Source: Rheum nobile (taxonomy: Eukaryota > Streptophyta > Magnoliopsida > Caryophyllales > Polygonaceae). From it: 64,000 nt of DNA. The notes beneath the pieces are model-generated. The model had not been told where the DNA came from, ran no database searches, and saw nothing but the letters and a program-made list of their open reading frames with translations. The position numbers were made by a program, and so were the translations under genes. Of the stretch, positions 1-10,169 are shown in pieces; within the stretch, counting starts at the first letter, position 1; the number at the start of each line of letters is the position of its first letter. The DNA lies in the NCBI GenBank assembly GCA_027886185.1, contig WOAB01000056.1, positions 3,162,001-3,226,000 of the forward strand. Direction: 5' to 3'.

Positions 1-487
1 AGAGAACTGATTTACATTCTAGGATAATATCTGTTTGTTTTATGCTAGAATTATATCCAACTATATTCCTATCCGTAAAGCTGTTGTTAAACTGAATCTT
101 GATAGTTTCAGGGTTGTTTAATTAGTTAGTACTAATAGTATCTGGTTGTGCTATTAGTTATATCTGAAAAGGAATTGGAATTTCCATTGCATGAGATTTT
201 GAATGATTATCTATGATCAACTAGTCATATGAATAGTGGATGTTGTTTGACTAAGTATTTTTCCCATCACTGATTTCACAACTTTGAGTCTGTTTACCTT
301 TTGCATGCTTAGATTACTTAAACTCACAAAACCCCCCCTTTGGTTACTTTGGATTGACATATAAATTGCATACTAAGATAGAATCCGCCTCCCTGTGGAT
401 TCGACCTGTACTTACCTAGGACTACGGTTTAAGGTTTGTTTGGATATTTTGCATAGTAGGAATTAGAACGACAAATTCCTGTTATCA
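1..487 (+). repeat. 5' LTR, 3' portion only
   Basis: This stretch is nearly identical to about 4924-5410, with a few substitutions and small indels. It ends in TTATCA, followed by three bases and the primer-binding site. The start of the LTR lies before the window. Confidence 0.92.
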
Positions 488-490
488 AAT

Positions 491-508
491 TGGCGCCGTT
501 GTCGGGGA
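491..508 (+). other. Primer-binding site (tRNA-Asp type)
   Basis: TGGCGCCGTTGTCGGGGA starts three bases after the LTR end. It matches the complement of the plant tRNA-Asp 3' end except for one T in place of C. This is the usual minus-strand primer site of Athila-type elements. Confidence 0.85.
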
Positions 509-565
509 GGCAATTTCTATTTTGTGTGTGTGATTTGTGTGCCAATCTTGGTGTGAACCTATCTT

Positions 566-1080
566 ATGGTTCACACTCGTGTTACTAATAATCTACCTCT
601 AGCTTTTGATCCAGAAATCGAAAGAACTTTTCTTCAAGCTCGCAGGATGGCAGCTCGTGTTACACTTGAGTCATTGACAGCTCCTAACTTGGAGCAACCA
701 ACTCGTGTTACAAATTTCCATTGCATGGGAGATTGACGTTACTCTGCATCAGCATCTTCAAATTGGAGGGACATCCCAACTTCAGATGGAGAGACCCAGA
801 ACAGAATCAAGGCCAAGTGCAACAACAGGGTCATCCTCAACAACCTAGGCCACCATTTGTGCCACAACCTCAAGGGCAGAGTTCGAATTCCTCGTCTATG
901 GAGGATATGATGAAGATGTTGATGCAGAGTAACGTCAATCTCAATGAGAATGTTGCTAAGTTGACCAAGAACCAGTTTCAGTTCCAAGCGACTACACAAT
1001 CCAGCATTCAGAACTTGGAAAGGCAATTTGGCCAGATCTCTCAGGTGGTGAGCAAGCTTGACGCGAAGATTTCTGGTTAA
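566..1080 (+). pseudogene. Gag remnant with the core domain deleted
   Basis: An ATG at 566 opens a Gag N-terminus (begins MVHTRVTNN) that ends at a stop near 733. From about 760, in another frame, the Gag C-terminal part appears: a GHPNFRW motif, a Gln/Pro-rich stretch and an amphipathic segment around LERQFGQISQ, ending in TAA at 1078-1080. The few hundred residues of capsid-like Gag core expected between these parts are missing, so an internal deletion joins the two pieces near 735-760. The next coding segment (1099 onward) is in the same frame as the C-terminal part, so the TAA is a single premature stop. Confidence 0.8.
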
Positions 1081-1098
1081 CTTTCATCTCAAACGGAA

Positions 1099-2409
1099 GT
1101 GAACCCGAACATTAGGAATGTCAGTGCTATAACTCTGAGGAGTGGGAAGAGGCTCGAAGAGGAGAATTCTGAGGTCAACGAGGAAGAGATCTTGGATTTG
1201 GAGCAGAACAGCGACGGCGACCGCCGTGAAACTTACGGCGCCCGCCGTGAAGACCACAGCGCCCGTCGTGACGGTGAACCTGCTCTTGACTTTTCTGACG
1301 AAAATTGCGGCGCCCGCCGTGACGGTGAGCAAAATCCCGAACTTTCTGATGATGTTCACGGCGTCCGCCGCACTTCTTACGCCGCCCGCCGCCCCTCTGA
1401 AGCCGATGCTGAGGCTGAGAAGGAGTATGTGCCTCCAATTTTCCCTGAGTGGAACCCCGTTGCACCATTCCTGTCTGCTTTGAAGCGTACCAAACCACTT
1501 GCGCAGGACAAGGACATGTTTGAGATGTTCAGAAACGTTGAGGTCAACATGCCTCTCCTAAATTTGATCAAGTCTGTCCCTTGTTATGCAAAGTTCTTGA
1601 AGCAGATGTGCACCACGAAGAGAAACCAGGACAGGAACAGCAAGAAGAAGGTCAACGTAAGTGAGCATGTCTCTGCTATTTTTCAGAAACGCTTACCCAA
1701 GAAGTGTGGCGACCCAGGTATGTTCACCACCCCCGTCACTATTGGAGGTACTAAGTTCAATAAAGCTATGTTAGATTTGGGTGCCTCCATTAATGTTTTA
1801 CCTTCATCTCTTTGTGAATCCTTAAGATTAGGACCCATGCATGCGACCAAAATTTCCATTCAGTTAGCTGATAGATCTAGTGTGCGTCCTATAGGGATAG
1901 TGGAGGATGTTTTGGTTAGGGTTGGTGATCTTACCTTTCCTGCTGACTTCTATGTGCTTGATATGGAACATGATATGCATGCAGCCCCTATTCTGTTAGG
2001 GAGACCCTTCTTGAAAACTGCCAACACTAAGATCAACGTGAGTACTGGTTCATTGACTATGGAATTTGATGGCCAAACCATTAATTATAATATCTATGAA
2101 GCCATGAAATTCGCTTCTGATGATCATTCTTTGTGTGCAATTGATATCCTTAAGCCTGTGGTGCAAGATGTTTTTGATGAGGACCACCTAGATGACACAC
2201 CACCTATTGTTGATTCTAGCTTGGATATTGCTATATCTGCTGACTTGCAGAAAGGTGTTGCTGAGTGGGACGCTTGCTATAAGCTCCCTCCGGAGCTTTC
2301 AGGCAAATCACCTTTACTGCTAACTCCGAGCGAGAAGCTCGTTCCCTCTTTAGTGCAGGTATCTGAAGTCAAGGCTAAACACCCCCCTGATCGATCTAAG
2401 CATGGGTAG
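1099..2409 (+). pseudogene. Gag C-terminus and retroviral-type aspartic protease
   Basis: This 436-codon open segment begins with the NVSAITLRSGK linker typical of plant Gypsy polyproteins. It then has an Arg/Asp/Glu-rich stretch encoded by GC palindromes (about residues 40-95). A pepsin-like retroviral protease follows, with the catalytic segment LDLGASINVLPSSL (around residue 225) and a late ILLGRPFL motif. The catalytic Asp is present; Leu in place of Ser/Thr in the D-x-G triad is usual for this lineage. The segment stops at 2407-2409, where RT should begin. The sequence after residue ~415 is unrelated to RT, so the whole RT-RNase H-integrase block is deleted. The protease fold itself looks undamaged. 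Confidence 0.85.
1214..1393. repeat. GC-rich palindrome cluster A (in coding sequence)
   Basis: At least six copies of a near-palindrome of form ACGGCGNCCGCCGTGA occur here (about 1214, 1235, 1258, 1306, 1358, 1381). Each can fold on itself. In the reading frame they encode repeated Gly-Ala-Arg-Arg or Gly-Asp-Arg-Arg tetrapeptides. Confidence 0.85.
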
Positions 2410-4024
2410 ACGCGACTAAGAAGGTCAAGATGGAGAAGCCGTTGAAGAGGAAGCATGGTCTAAGGTTCAAACCTTTCCATGATTGGTTCAGGAAGGAGGT
2501 ATGGATTGAGAAGGTTCCTAAAGATCCTGACGATATTGATTGAGGATGTTCGAGTAGTATGTCGAGCCAACGACATTAACTAAGGCGCTGATCGGGAGGC
2601 AACCCGATGTTAGGTAGTTTATTTTCCTTCCCTTAGTCATTTTCTTTAGTTTTTCCTTTTTGTGTCGAACTAACCTGTAGGAAGCGTTTCAAAGTAAAGA
2701 AGGAGTTCACGGTGCCCGCCGGCCACCTTACGGCGCCCGCCGTTTCCCCCTCCCTCGTTCACTTTGCTTGCGGCAACTGACGGCGACCACCGTTTAATTA
2801 CGGCGATCGCCGCCATTTTCAGGTTCGTTTTCTTTTTATTAAAAAATAAAATAAAAAAATGGACCCCAAAAAAACCTTAAACGGGGAGCAAAAGACGAAA
2901 ATAAAATACCCCGAAAAGACCTTAAACGGGGAGAAAAGGCCAAAAAAAAAAAGATCTACCGGAGGCCAGCTGCCCAGCATTTCCTATGGAGAGATGGTGC
3001 GCATCATGTTGTCACGAAGGAAACATTAGACCCACTTTGTCTTTGACAACGATGATGGCCCTATAATTGGCAACTGAGGAGGAGGAACACTAGGGCCCAC
3101 ACCACGATTACATTTGGGCCCATTTTTTTGTTCGTTGAAGGCCGTGCAACCCTGCTTTCCTACATAACCACTACACCCCACGGTGGATCCCTATGGCTGC
3201 ACGGTAGGAGACGATTATGGAGTGATGAAGACGCACGCTCAACACCTGGATATGAGCTTTTATGACTACACCGCCAGCAACAAAGAAAGTGTCCAAGCAA
3301 CTCGGCAACGTTGTGAGTTATTTTTTGCTTTTCCCTGTGCTTTATTCTTTTATCTTTCATTACATTGAGGACAATGCAATGTTTAAGCATTGGGTGTGGT
3401 TTTATACTTGCTACGTTGCTGAGGAGAAAAATGAATATAATGAAAAGAGCTAAAAATTGAAAAAAGGCTATCATAAAAATCCTGGGATAGGTCAAAAACC
3501 CGAAAGGGCGGCCTAGGTAATAAGCAGGTGGCTTGGACCAGCATTAGGCTGGGGTAATATGTGGTCAATGAGTGACGTGAGCTTATGTGAGCACATCTAT
3601 TGGAAAATGAAATGAGTGACTTGGTGAAAACCCGAAAGGGCGCCTTGGCAAAATGAGCGAAAAGAAGAAGAGTGATTTTATGATTTCTCACTATTCTTGG
3701 CGAGGCGTCATAAGAAGAGGAGTCAAAGAAGGATTGTCGGGTAGGTCACTCTGGGAGACATAAGGAGCAATAAATGGAGGCTAGGATTAGAGGTTACTCA
3801 CACTTTTGGATGTCCGGATTAGCTTGGGGGAAGTACTATGCTTGCCCCTTAAGCTTGTTGAGTTGTGGATGTGTTGTGAATGAGATTGGTGCCAGGAGCT
3901 TGGCATGGGTTAGGTGACTTTTAGTTGGAGGATATGCTTCCTGAGACCTTGGATGCTACATTGGAGGAGTAGACTCTTTATTAGTTTACTCGAGGACGAG
4001 CAAAGGTCTAAGCATGGGGTGGTT
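2410..4024 (+). other. Non-coding 3' internal region, hairpin and polypurine tract
   Basis: No long conserved reading frame was seen. At 2591-2608 a hairpin (ATCGGG, six-base loop, CCCGAT) forms the GGGAGGCAACCC signature common downstream of pol in Athila/Tat elements. At 2709-2813 lies a second cluster of ACGGCGNCCGCCG palindromes. ACCTTAAACGGGGAG is directly repeated at about 2873 and 2920. A CCCGAAAGGGCG motif recurs at 3500 and 3631. A purine-rich run (AGCATGGGG) just before the LTR at 4025 is the likely plus-strand primer. Confidence 0.7.
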
Positions 4025-5410
4025 TGATAAGCGCTACTTTGTAGGGCTTAAGTAAGAGTCATTAGAGGTTTTATTGGTGCCATTCAGGTAGATTTAAACA
4101 CATTCATGTGCATGGCGTTTGGAGGCGAAGTTGGTGTATTTGGAGGTGTTTGAGCTATTTTGGAGATCATAGGGGACACTGAGGAGAAGTCACCAGTAGT
4201 AGACGCCAAGGAGTTATGAAGTATTGGCGAGGGGGTGCTGAAGACACGCTTTCGGGAGCTGAAGAGACAAAAGAGGAAGAAATGAGTGCACGGCGACCGC
4301 CGTGCAACTTACGGCGACCGCCGCCAATTCCTGCCCAGAGAAGCTAGCTACGAATTAATTACGGCGTCCGTCGTGGAAATGCGGCGCCCGCCGCGATTAC
4401 GGCGCCCGCCGCGATTACGGCGCCCACCGTGGAGGTTACAGCGACCGCCGTGCGTGTCTGAAGTCTGTCGAGCCGATTTTCCTTATATGTTATTTCGTAT
4501 TATTTTATTACGTTTTTATTATTTCGTTTTAGGTTAACTTAGCTTTATTTCCTTTAGTATTTAAGGGTTGAGAAAAGGCTTGTTTGCCTATCATATGATC
4601 TATCATCTCATCAATCTCTCTCTCGAACCCTAATTTCATTCTACGTTCTACGCTATGAAGAACTAAGCCTCCTTGGCTTAGTCAGACGCTGAAGCTTTCG
4701 TTTTGATTCAGTTGTGAGATTCTTGTTCTTAATCTATTGCATGGTTTTTATCTTTCTCTTGCTTAAGTTGCTTATGATTGATATTGATAATCTCTATTTG
4801 GACGCAACTAGGGTTTGTCGTTATTGATCTATTGCTAGATATAGATTGTTACTGGTTGAGCATATCTATTTCAGAGTAGCAACTGCATCGTACTAGTAAC
4901 TGGTTGTGCTAGTCTTATGCAGAAGATAACTGATTTACATTCTAGGATAATATCTTGTGTTTTATGCTAGAATTGTATCCAACTATATTCCTATCCGTAA
5001 AGCTGCTGTTAAACTGAATCTTGATAGTTTCAGGGTTGTTTAATTAGTTAGTACTAATAGTATCTGGTTGTGCTATTAGTTATATCTGAAAAGGAATTGG
5101 AATTTCCATTGCATGAGATTTTGAATGATTATCTATGATCAACTAGTCATATGAATAGTGGATGTTGTTTGACTAAGTGTTTTTCCCATCACTGATTTCA
5201 CAACTTTGAGTCTGTTTACCTTTTGCATGCTTAGATTACTTAAACTCACAAAACCCCCCCTTTGGTTACTTTGGATTGACATATAAATTGCATACTAAGA
5301 TAGAATCCGCCTCCCTGTGGATTCGACCTGTACTTACCTAGGACTACGGTTTAAGGTTTGTTTGGATATTTTGCATAGTAGAAAATTAGAACGACAAATT
5401 CCTGTTATCA
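4025..5410 (+). repeat. 3' LTR (1386 bp)
   Basis: It starts TGATAAGCGC directly after the polypurine tract and ends TTATCA. Its last ~490 bp match the 5' LTR at 1-487. The sequence resembles a promoter followed by a transcript leader around 4555-4660 (short TATA-poor AT tract, then TCTCTCTC and an AACCCTAA element). Confidence 0.88.
4289..4453. repeat. GC-rich palindrome cluster C (in LTR)
   Basis: Seven or so copies of the ACGGCGNCCGCCG palindrome are spaced roughly 15-40 bp apart, three of them in direct succession near 4380-4430. This is the same motif as in the coding region (1214-1393) and the 3' internal region (2709-2813). Confidence 0.85.
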
Positions 5411-5951
5411 TAAGGGTAATTTTTTGTATCAATTGTAACTTTATCAATTGTTGACCTTTTCTCTATGTATAAACTTATACCATAATAATCTTTAACTTTA
5501 TTAATATAGATTGGTTATCCTATTTTTCTTTGCAAAAGTCTTCTTCTCTCTAAAAGGTTTTACAACATTTGCTTAATTATATCTTCCATTTCATACTCAC
5601 TATTTTAATTACTAATAGTTTATTTTATTTTTACAATGAATAATAACTGAAAATTTATACCTCGTTGAAGAGCTCAAGTTTAAGATTAATGTCATTTGAA
5701 TTTTTTTATTTAATAATTAATAAAATTATATAAAAAATATATAACCCCTAATCCGTACATGACACAAATACTATGCTAGTTCCTTCCTAAATTTATTAGA
5801 ATGGCCATTGAAAAGGGTGAAAGAGAACTTGATAGAAATCTCTTATTCAGGCTGTCAAAAAACGAGAAGAACAAATAAGACTCTTATTTGTTCTTCTCGT
5901 TTACTATTAGAGATATAATAGGAAATTTTAATTGGTGATGATATTGTTTAG
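5411..5951. other. AT-rich spacer
   Basis: The spacer lies between the Athila-like element and the Copia element. No gene was seen. It holds one strong inverted repeat (5860-5902). Confidence 0.6.
5860..5902. repeat. Perfect 21-bp inverted repeat with 1-nt spacer
   Basis: The left arm 5860-5880 (AAACGAGAAGAACAAATAAG plus A) is the exact reverse complement of 5882-5902, separated by one C. Weaker pairing may extend outward (ATCTCTTA against TTAGAGAT). It could be the core of a small foldback element. Confidence 0.95.
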
Positions 5952-6002
5952 TGACGTTTATAAGAAATGCAACGATCACAAATTAACAGAAAATAAATTA
6001 TA
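5952..6002 (+). repeat. 51-bp direct repeat flanking the Copia element, left copy
   Basis: TGACGTTTATAAGAAATGCA through AAATTATA matches 10008-10058 with one mismatch. It lies immediately outside the Copia-derived sequence. It is ten times longer than the 5-bp duplication made by Copia integrases. Confidence 0.93.
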
Positions 6003-6015
6003 ACACTCATCCTTG

Positions 6016-6197
6016 GATGTACATTACTAATATGAGAGAGCAGAGAGTAGAGAATGAGAATAGTGAGAGACTTGATATCTTATTAGGTCACCAATAAGTG
6101 CATTTTATAGATGTTACAATCCTTGGGAAACAAGGCAACTCTAGGGTTTATGGGAAATACAATATTCTAATGTACATCCATATATAATATTATAACA
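6016..6197 (-). repeat. Copia 3' LTR
   Basis: On the minus strand it starts TGTTATAATATT right after the polypurine tract. It matches 9833-10007 with scattered differences, including the shared segment around GAGAGAGCAGAGAGTAGAG. Confidence 0.85.
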
Positions 6198-6319
6198 CTC
6201 CCCCTTGGATGTACATTACTAACTGCCTCGTTAAAAACCTATCTTGTCAAGGAAAAACCCAATGGGATAAAAACCAAGACTAAGGGAAAAAGAGTGCAGT
6301 TGTAATTCTCCCCCTCAAT

Positions 6320-7302
6320 TTAGCATATATCTTTCAAACAACGCATACCAATTTGATGAATGAGTTGTTTAATGATTCTGGTGGGCAACGATTTGGTAAA
6401 CAAATCTGATAGGGTCTTGCTTGACTGAATTTGTTGAACATCAATCTTGCCTTGGACTTGAAGTTCATGAGTGGAGAAGAATTTTGGCGATATGTGCTTG
6501 ACTCGATCGCTTTTGATGTAGCCTTCTTTGATTTGGGCGATACAAGCTGCATTGTCTTCATATATGACTATTGGGCCTTCTACAACTGATCTCAATCCAC
6601 AAGACATTTGAACATATTGTGTAAATGATCTAAGCCACACACATTCTCTTCATGTTTCATAAAGTGCTATCAACTCCGCATGGTTTGATGATGTGGCTAC
6701 TAAGGTCTGTTTTGTTGAACGCCATGAAATAGTTGTTCCGCCGTACATGAACAAGTATCCTGTTTGTGAAATAGCTTTGTGTGGGTCAGATAGATAACCC
6801 GCGTCGATATAGCCAACTAATTTTGCAGTTTGTCCCCCTTTGGGTTTTTGAAAATACAACCCCATGTCGCTGGTTCCGCGCAAATAACGCAAGATTTGTT
6901 TGACACCACTCCAATGTCTTTTTGTTGGGGTTGAACTATATCTTGCTAGCAAATTCACTGCAAAGGCTATGTCTGGTCGGGTATTAGTAGCAAGATACAT
7001 TAATGCACCTATTGCACTAAGATATGTTACTTCAGGACCCAATATCTCCTCATTCTATGCACAAGGGCGGAAAGGGTCCTTTTCTACATTAAGTGACCGT
7101 ACGACCATTTGTGTACTTAATGGATGAGCTTTATCCATATTAAAACGCTTTAGGACCTTTTCAATATAATTTGATTGATAGATAAGAACTCTATTGTTTG
7201 TATGTTCGGACTGCAGGCCGAGACAATACTTGGTAGTTCCAAGATCTTTCATCTCAAATTCTCTTTTCAAGTAATCTGCTGTCTGTTGGATCTCTTCTGG
7301 AG
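6320..7302 (-). pseudogene. Copia RT C-terminus and RNase H, broken
   Basis: Read on the minus strand, a stop near 7302 follows the RT YVDDL segment. Coding then continues as TPEEIQQTADYLKREFEMKD and the connection region (to 7055). The RNase H domain (6650-7042; motifs VTYLSAIGALMYLATNTRPD and LVGYIDAGYLSDPHKA) follows. The terminal RNase H part (6320-6640; IYEDNAACIAQIKEGYIKSD) is the last piece. Breaks lie near 7050, 6645 and 7302. The RNase H catalytic Asp in the GYxDAGYLSDP motif is kept. Confidence 0.85.
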
Positions 7303-7303
7303 T

Positions 7304-9120
7304 TCATATGATGTTCAAGTCATCTACATAAACAGCTATAATCACATAACCCGGATTTGATCTTTTTATGAATACACATGGACTTATTTGATTTGTTATA
7401 AATCCCTGTCTTAGTAAGTAGTCACTAAGACGATTGTACCACATACGACCGAATTGTTTTAGTCCATATAAGGATCTAATTAACTTGATGGAGTACATAT
7501 GGCGTGGTTTTGATTTCAATGCTTCTGGCAATTTTAGTCCTTCGGGGACTTTCATGTAAATATCTGTATCTAATGTCCCATACAGGTAAGCAGTTACCAC
7601 GTCCATGAGTTGCATTTGGAGTCGTTCAACAACGGCTAAAGCAATTAGAAATCTAAGTGTAGTTGCATCCATTACAGGTGAATATGTCTCCATATAGTCC
7701 ACTCTTGGTTTTTGTGTAAAACCTTTTGCGACTAGTCTGGCTTTGTATCGTACAACCTCATTATGTTCATTGCGTTTCCGTATGAACACCCACTTATAGC
7801 CGACTGGTTTGACACTTTTAGGTGTTAGAGCTACTGGTCCAAAAACACCACGTTTATTCAAAGAATCCAGTTCCGCATGAATTGCTCCTTTCCAACTCAT
7901 CCAATCATTTTGATGTCGACATTCTTCCATCGTTTGGGGATCATTGTCCTCTTCATCCATAATTTCCATTGAGACCGAAAAAGCAAAAACATCATCAAGG
8001 ACTATGTCATTTCGTTGCCACCCTAAACCAGTGCTTGCATAGTTAATTGACATTTCAAAGTTATCTTCAATGTCCTTGTTTTTGTTTTCGGGATCCTTTA
8101 GTGTAACTTCTTCAGGAGTTCTTCCTTCATGGATGTTCATAGTCGATGTATCAACAACCTTTTGAGTTGTTATTGGCTCTTTCCTCTTCCGGGGAATTGC
8201 ATCCATAGAGCCTGGTGGTCTCCCACGCTTTCGGCGTATTTGAGAGTCACTTGCTATTTGTTGGTTTTGCGGTACTACTGGGACTTCCAAACGAGCTGGT
8301 GCATTTTCAGCTGGTATATGTGACTTTGTCACTTTCTTGGCATCTGTAAACGCATCGGGTAGTGTATTTGCTACACTTTGTAAATGTATGATCCGTTGAA
8401 CTTCAAATTCACTTTCGTTCGTCCTTGGATCTAAGAATGATAGAGTAGTTGCATTCCATGCAATCTCTTTCTTAATTATCTTATTTTCTTCTCCCCCTAG
8501 AGTTGGAAATTTGGTCTCATCAAAATGACAATCTAGGTACCGAGCTGTGAACTGGTCACCTGTCATAGGTTCTAAGTATTTGATGATTGATGGGGACTCA
8601 AAACCAACATATATTCCCAACCTTCTTTGTGGCCCCATTTTTGTTCGTTGTGGGGGATGAATAGGGACATACACCGCACATCCGAAAACTTTCAAGTGGG
8701 AAATATTAGGTTCTCTTCCGGAGACAAGATGTAATGGGGAGATCTTATTATAAGCAGTCGGTCTTAGACGAATCAATAATGCACCATGCAAAATTGCATG
8801 TCCCCATCCAGATGATGGTAATTTTGACCTCATAAGCATTGGTCGAGCTATCAATTGTAACCGCTTAATCAATGACTTTGCAAGTTCATTTTGTGTATGT
8901 GTGTGGGGCACTGGATGCTCAACCACTATACCAATTGATTGACAATATTCAATAAAGGACTTGGATGTAAATTCTCTAGTATTGTCTAACCTGATGCTCT
9001 TGATCGGATGATCAGGAAAATGAGCTCTTAATTTAATAATTTGGGCCAAAAGTCTTGCAAATGCAACATTCCGTGTTGATAGCAAGCTTACATGGACCAA
9101 CGTGTTGATGCATCAATCAA
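7304..9120 (-). pseudogene. Copia integrase core and reverse transcriptase, broken
   Basis: The segment starts in the integrase catalytic core: the first Asp motif (LIDASTRWS) is at about 9100-9120 in a shifted frame. The LDNTREF motif carries the second Asp. The helix that should supply the catalytic Glu reads NELAKSLIKRLQ, with Lys where family members have Glu. A C-terminal integrase region with the KVFGCAVYV motif follows. The Copia RT domain then runs from YKWVFIRKRNEHNEVVRYKA to an intact YVDDL near 7315. The reading frame is otherwise open for 598 codons, so decay is moderate. Confidence 0.88.
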
Positions 9121-9832
9121 TACCATAAAATATCTAAATGGTCCACATGGCGGTGTTATTGGTCCACATATGTCACCTTAGATCCGTTCAAGGAACATGG
9201 GAGATTCTGCGTTTATCTTTGTTATAGACGGTCTTGTTATTAATTTGCCAAGAGAACAAGCCGTACATGTCAAGTCACCCTTTGAGAGGATTTTAAGATC
9301 CTTTAGTGGGTGTCTATGTGAATTTTCAATGATTTTCCGCATCATTGTTTCACCTGGGTGACCGAGTCTATCATGCCATAAAGAAGACATTTTATGATCA
9401 ACTAACTTCTTGTTAGTGACATTGTAGGATTCAATAGGATGAATCCTTGTTCCATATAAACCGGATGTGTACGTTCTCATTTTTTCTAAAACTTGCTTCT
9501 GGCCAGCTTGATGAGAAGTAAGTAACAAATATTCATTTCCGTTTCCCTTCATAGTTTCAATGTGATAATCATTTTCACGAATATCTTTGAAGCTCAACAA
9601 ATTTCTTTGTGATTTACTTTAGTATAAAACATCTCTTATGTGTAAGATTGTCCCTTTAGGTAATAGGATTGAGGCTTCACTAGTGTTTCTCATTTGAATG
9701 TTGTTGAAAAACTTCTGGCTTTTCAAAATAGTATGAGTCATAGCACTATCAATGAGACATGGTTCTCCACCATTGAGAAACTCATCTGGTTGGTCCATTC
9801 TTGAATCTTGAGCAATCGTGTTGATAATGTGT
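9121..9832 (-). pseudogene. Copia protease and Gag-pre-integrase, broken
   Basis: At about 9606-9832 the minus strand encodes the protease segment GGEPCLIDSAMTHTIL (catalytic Asp-Ser in a DSA context). A TAA stop then interrupts, and 9178-9600 carries the Gag-pre-integrase zinc-binding domain (WHDRLGHPGETMMRKII, then CTACSLGK). No gag or nucleocapsid lies upstream; the LTR begins instead. Confidence 0.82.
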
Positions 9833-10007
9833 TACAATATGAGAGAGCAGAGAGTAGAGAATGAGGATAGTGAGAGACTTGATATCTTATTAGGTCACCA
9901 ATGAATGTCTTTTATAGATGTTATAATTCTTGGAAAATAAGACAACTCTAGGATTTATGAAAAATACAATATTCTAATGTACATCCATATATAATATTAT
10001 AATATAC
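9833..10007 (-). repeat. Copia 5' LTR
   Basis: It matches the LTR at 6016-6197. On the plus strand it starts near TGTTACAATATGAGAGAGCA and ends in a diverged ATAATATTATAATA. It abuts the right-hand 51-bp repeat. No tRNA-Met primer site (TGGTATCAGAGC) is left at its inner edge. Confidence 0.82.
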
Positions 10008-10058
10008 TGACGTTTATAAGAAATGCAACGATCACAAATTAACAAAAAATAAATTATA
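10008..10058 (+). repeat. 51-bp direct repeat flanking the Copia element, right copy
   Basis: This is the partner of 5952-6002, with one A/G difference. It is followed by GACAATATTGTCTAATG and the bHLH promoter region. Confidence 0.93.
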
Positions 10059-10135
10059 GACAATATTGTCTAATGTCTATCTTTGAAAAATGCAAAAAAT
10101 TCTTCGCCTGTCCTTTTCCTCTCTCTTTTCCTGCT

Positions 10136-10146
10136 TTATAAAAAGC
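10136..10146 (+). promoter_or_regulatory. Candidate TATA box of the bHLH gene
   Basis: TTTATAAAAAG lies within a pyrimidine-rich, leader-like tract about 80 bp right of the Copia footprint and about 330 bp before a good splice donor. The assignment rests on spacing and context only. Confidence 0.45.
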
Positions 10147-10169
10147 ATTTGCATAAACCCTTTCCAATC

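Larger units (their letters stand above)
1..5410 (+). mobile_element. Athila-like Ty3/Gypsy LTR retrotransposon, pol-less deletion derivative
   Basis: The last 487 bp of a 5' LTR recur at the end of a 1386-bp LTR at 4025-5410. Between them lie a primer-binding site, a gag remnant, an aspartic protease and a long non-coding 3' part. The protease motif and the tRNA-Asp-type primer site fit the Athila branch of plant Gypsy elements. No reverse transcriptase, RNase H or integrase is present in the 3.5-kb internal region, so the copy can only have moved with proteins from a relative. The 5' target-site duplication lies outside the window. Confidence 0.9.
6003..10007 (-). mobile_element. Decayed Ty1/Copia LTR retrotransposon
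   Basis: Two ~180-bp LTRs flank a minus-strand pol in Copia order: protease, Gag-pre-integrase, integrase, RT, RNase H. The polypurine tract (minus strand CCAAGGGGGAG, about 6198-6208) adjoins the 3' LTR. Gag is missing: the 5' LTR at the right joins directly to protease coding sequence near 9832. There are several stops and frameshifts. The left end carries 15-30 bp resembling the sequence next to the polypurine tract (ACTCATCCTTGGATGTAC) before the LTR, so that terminus is rearranged. Confidence 0.9.
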
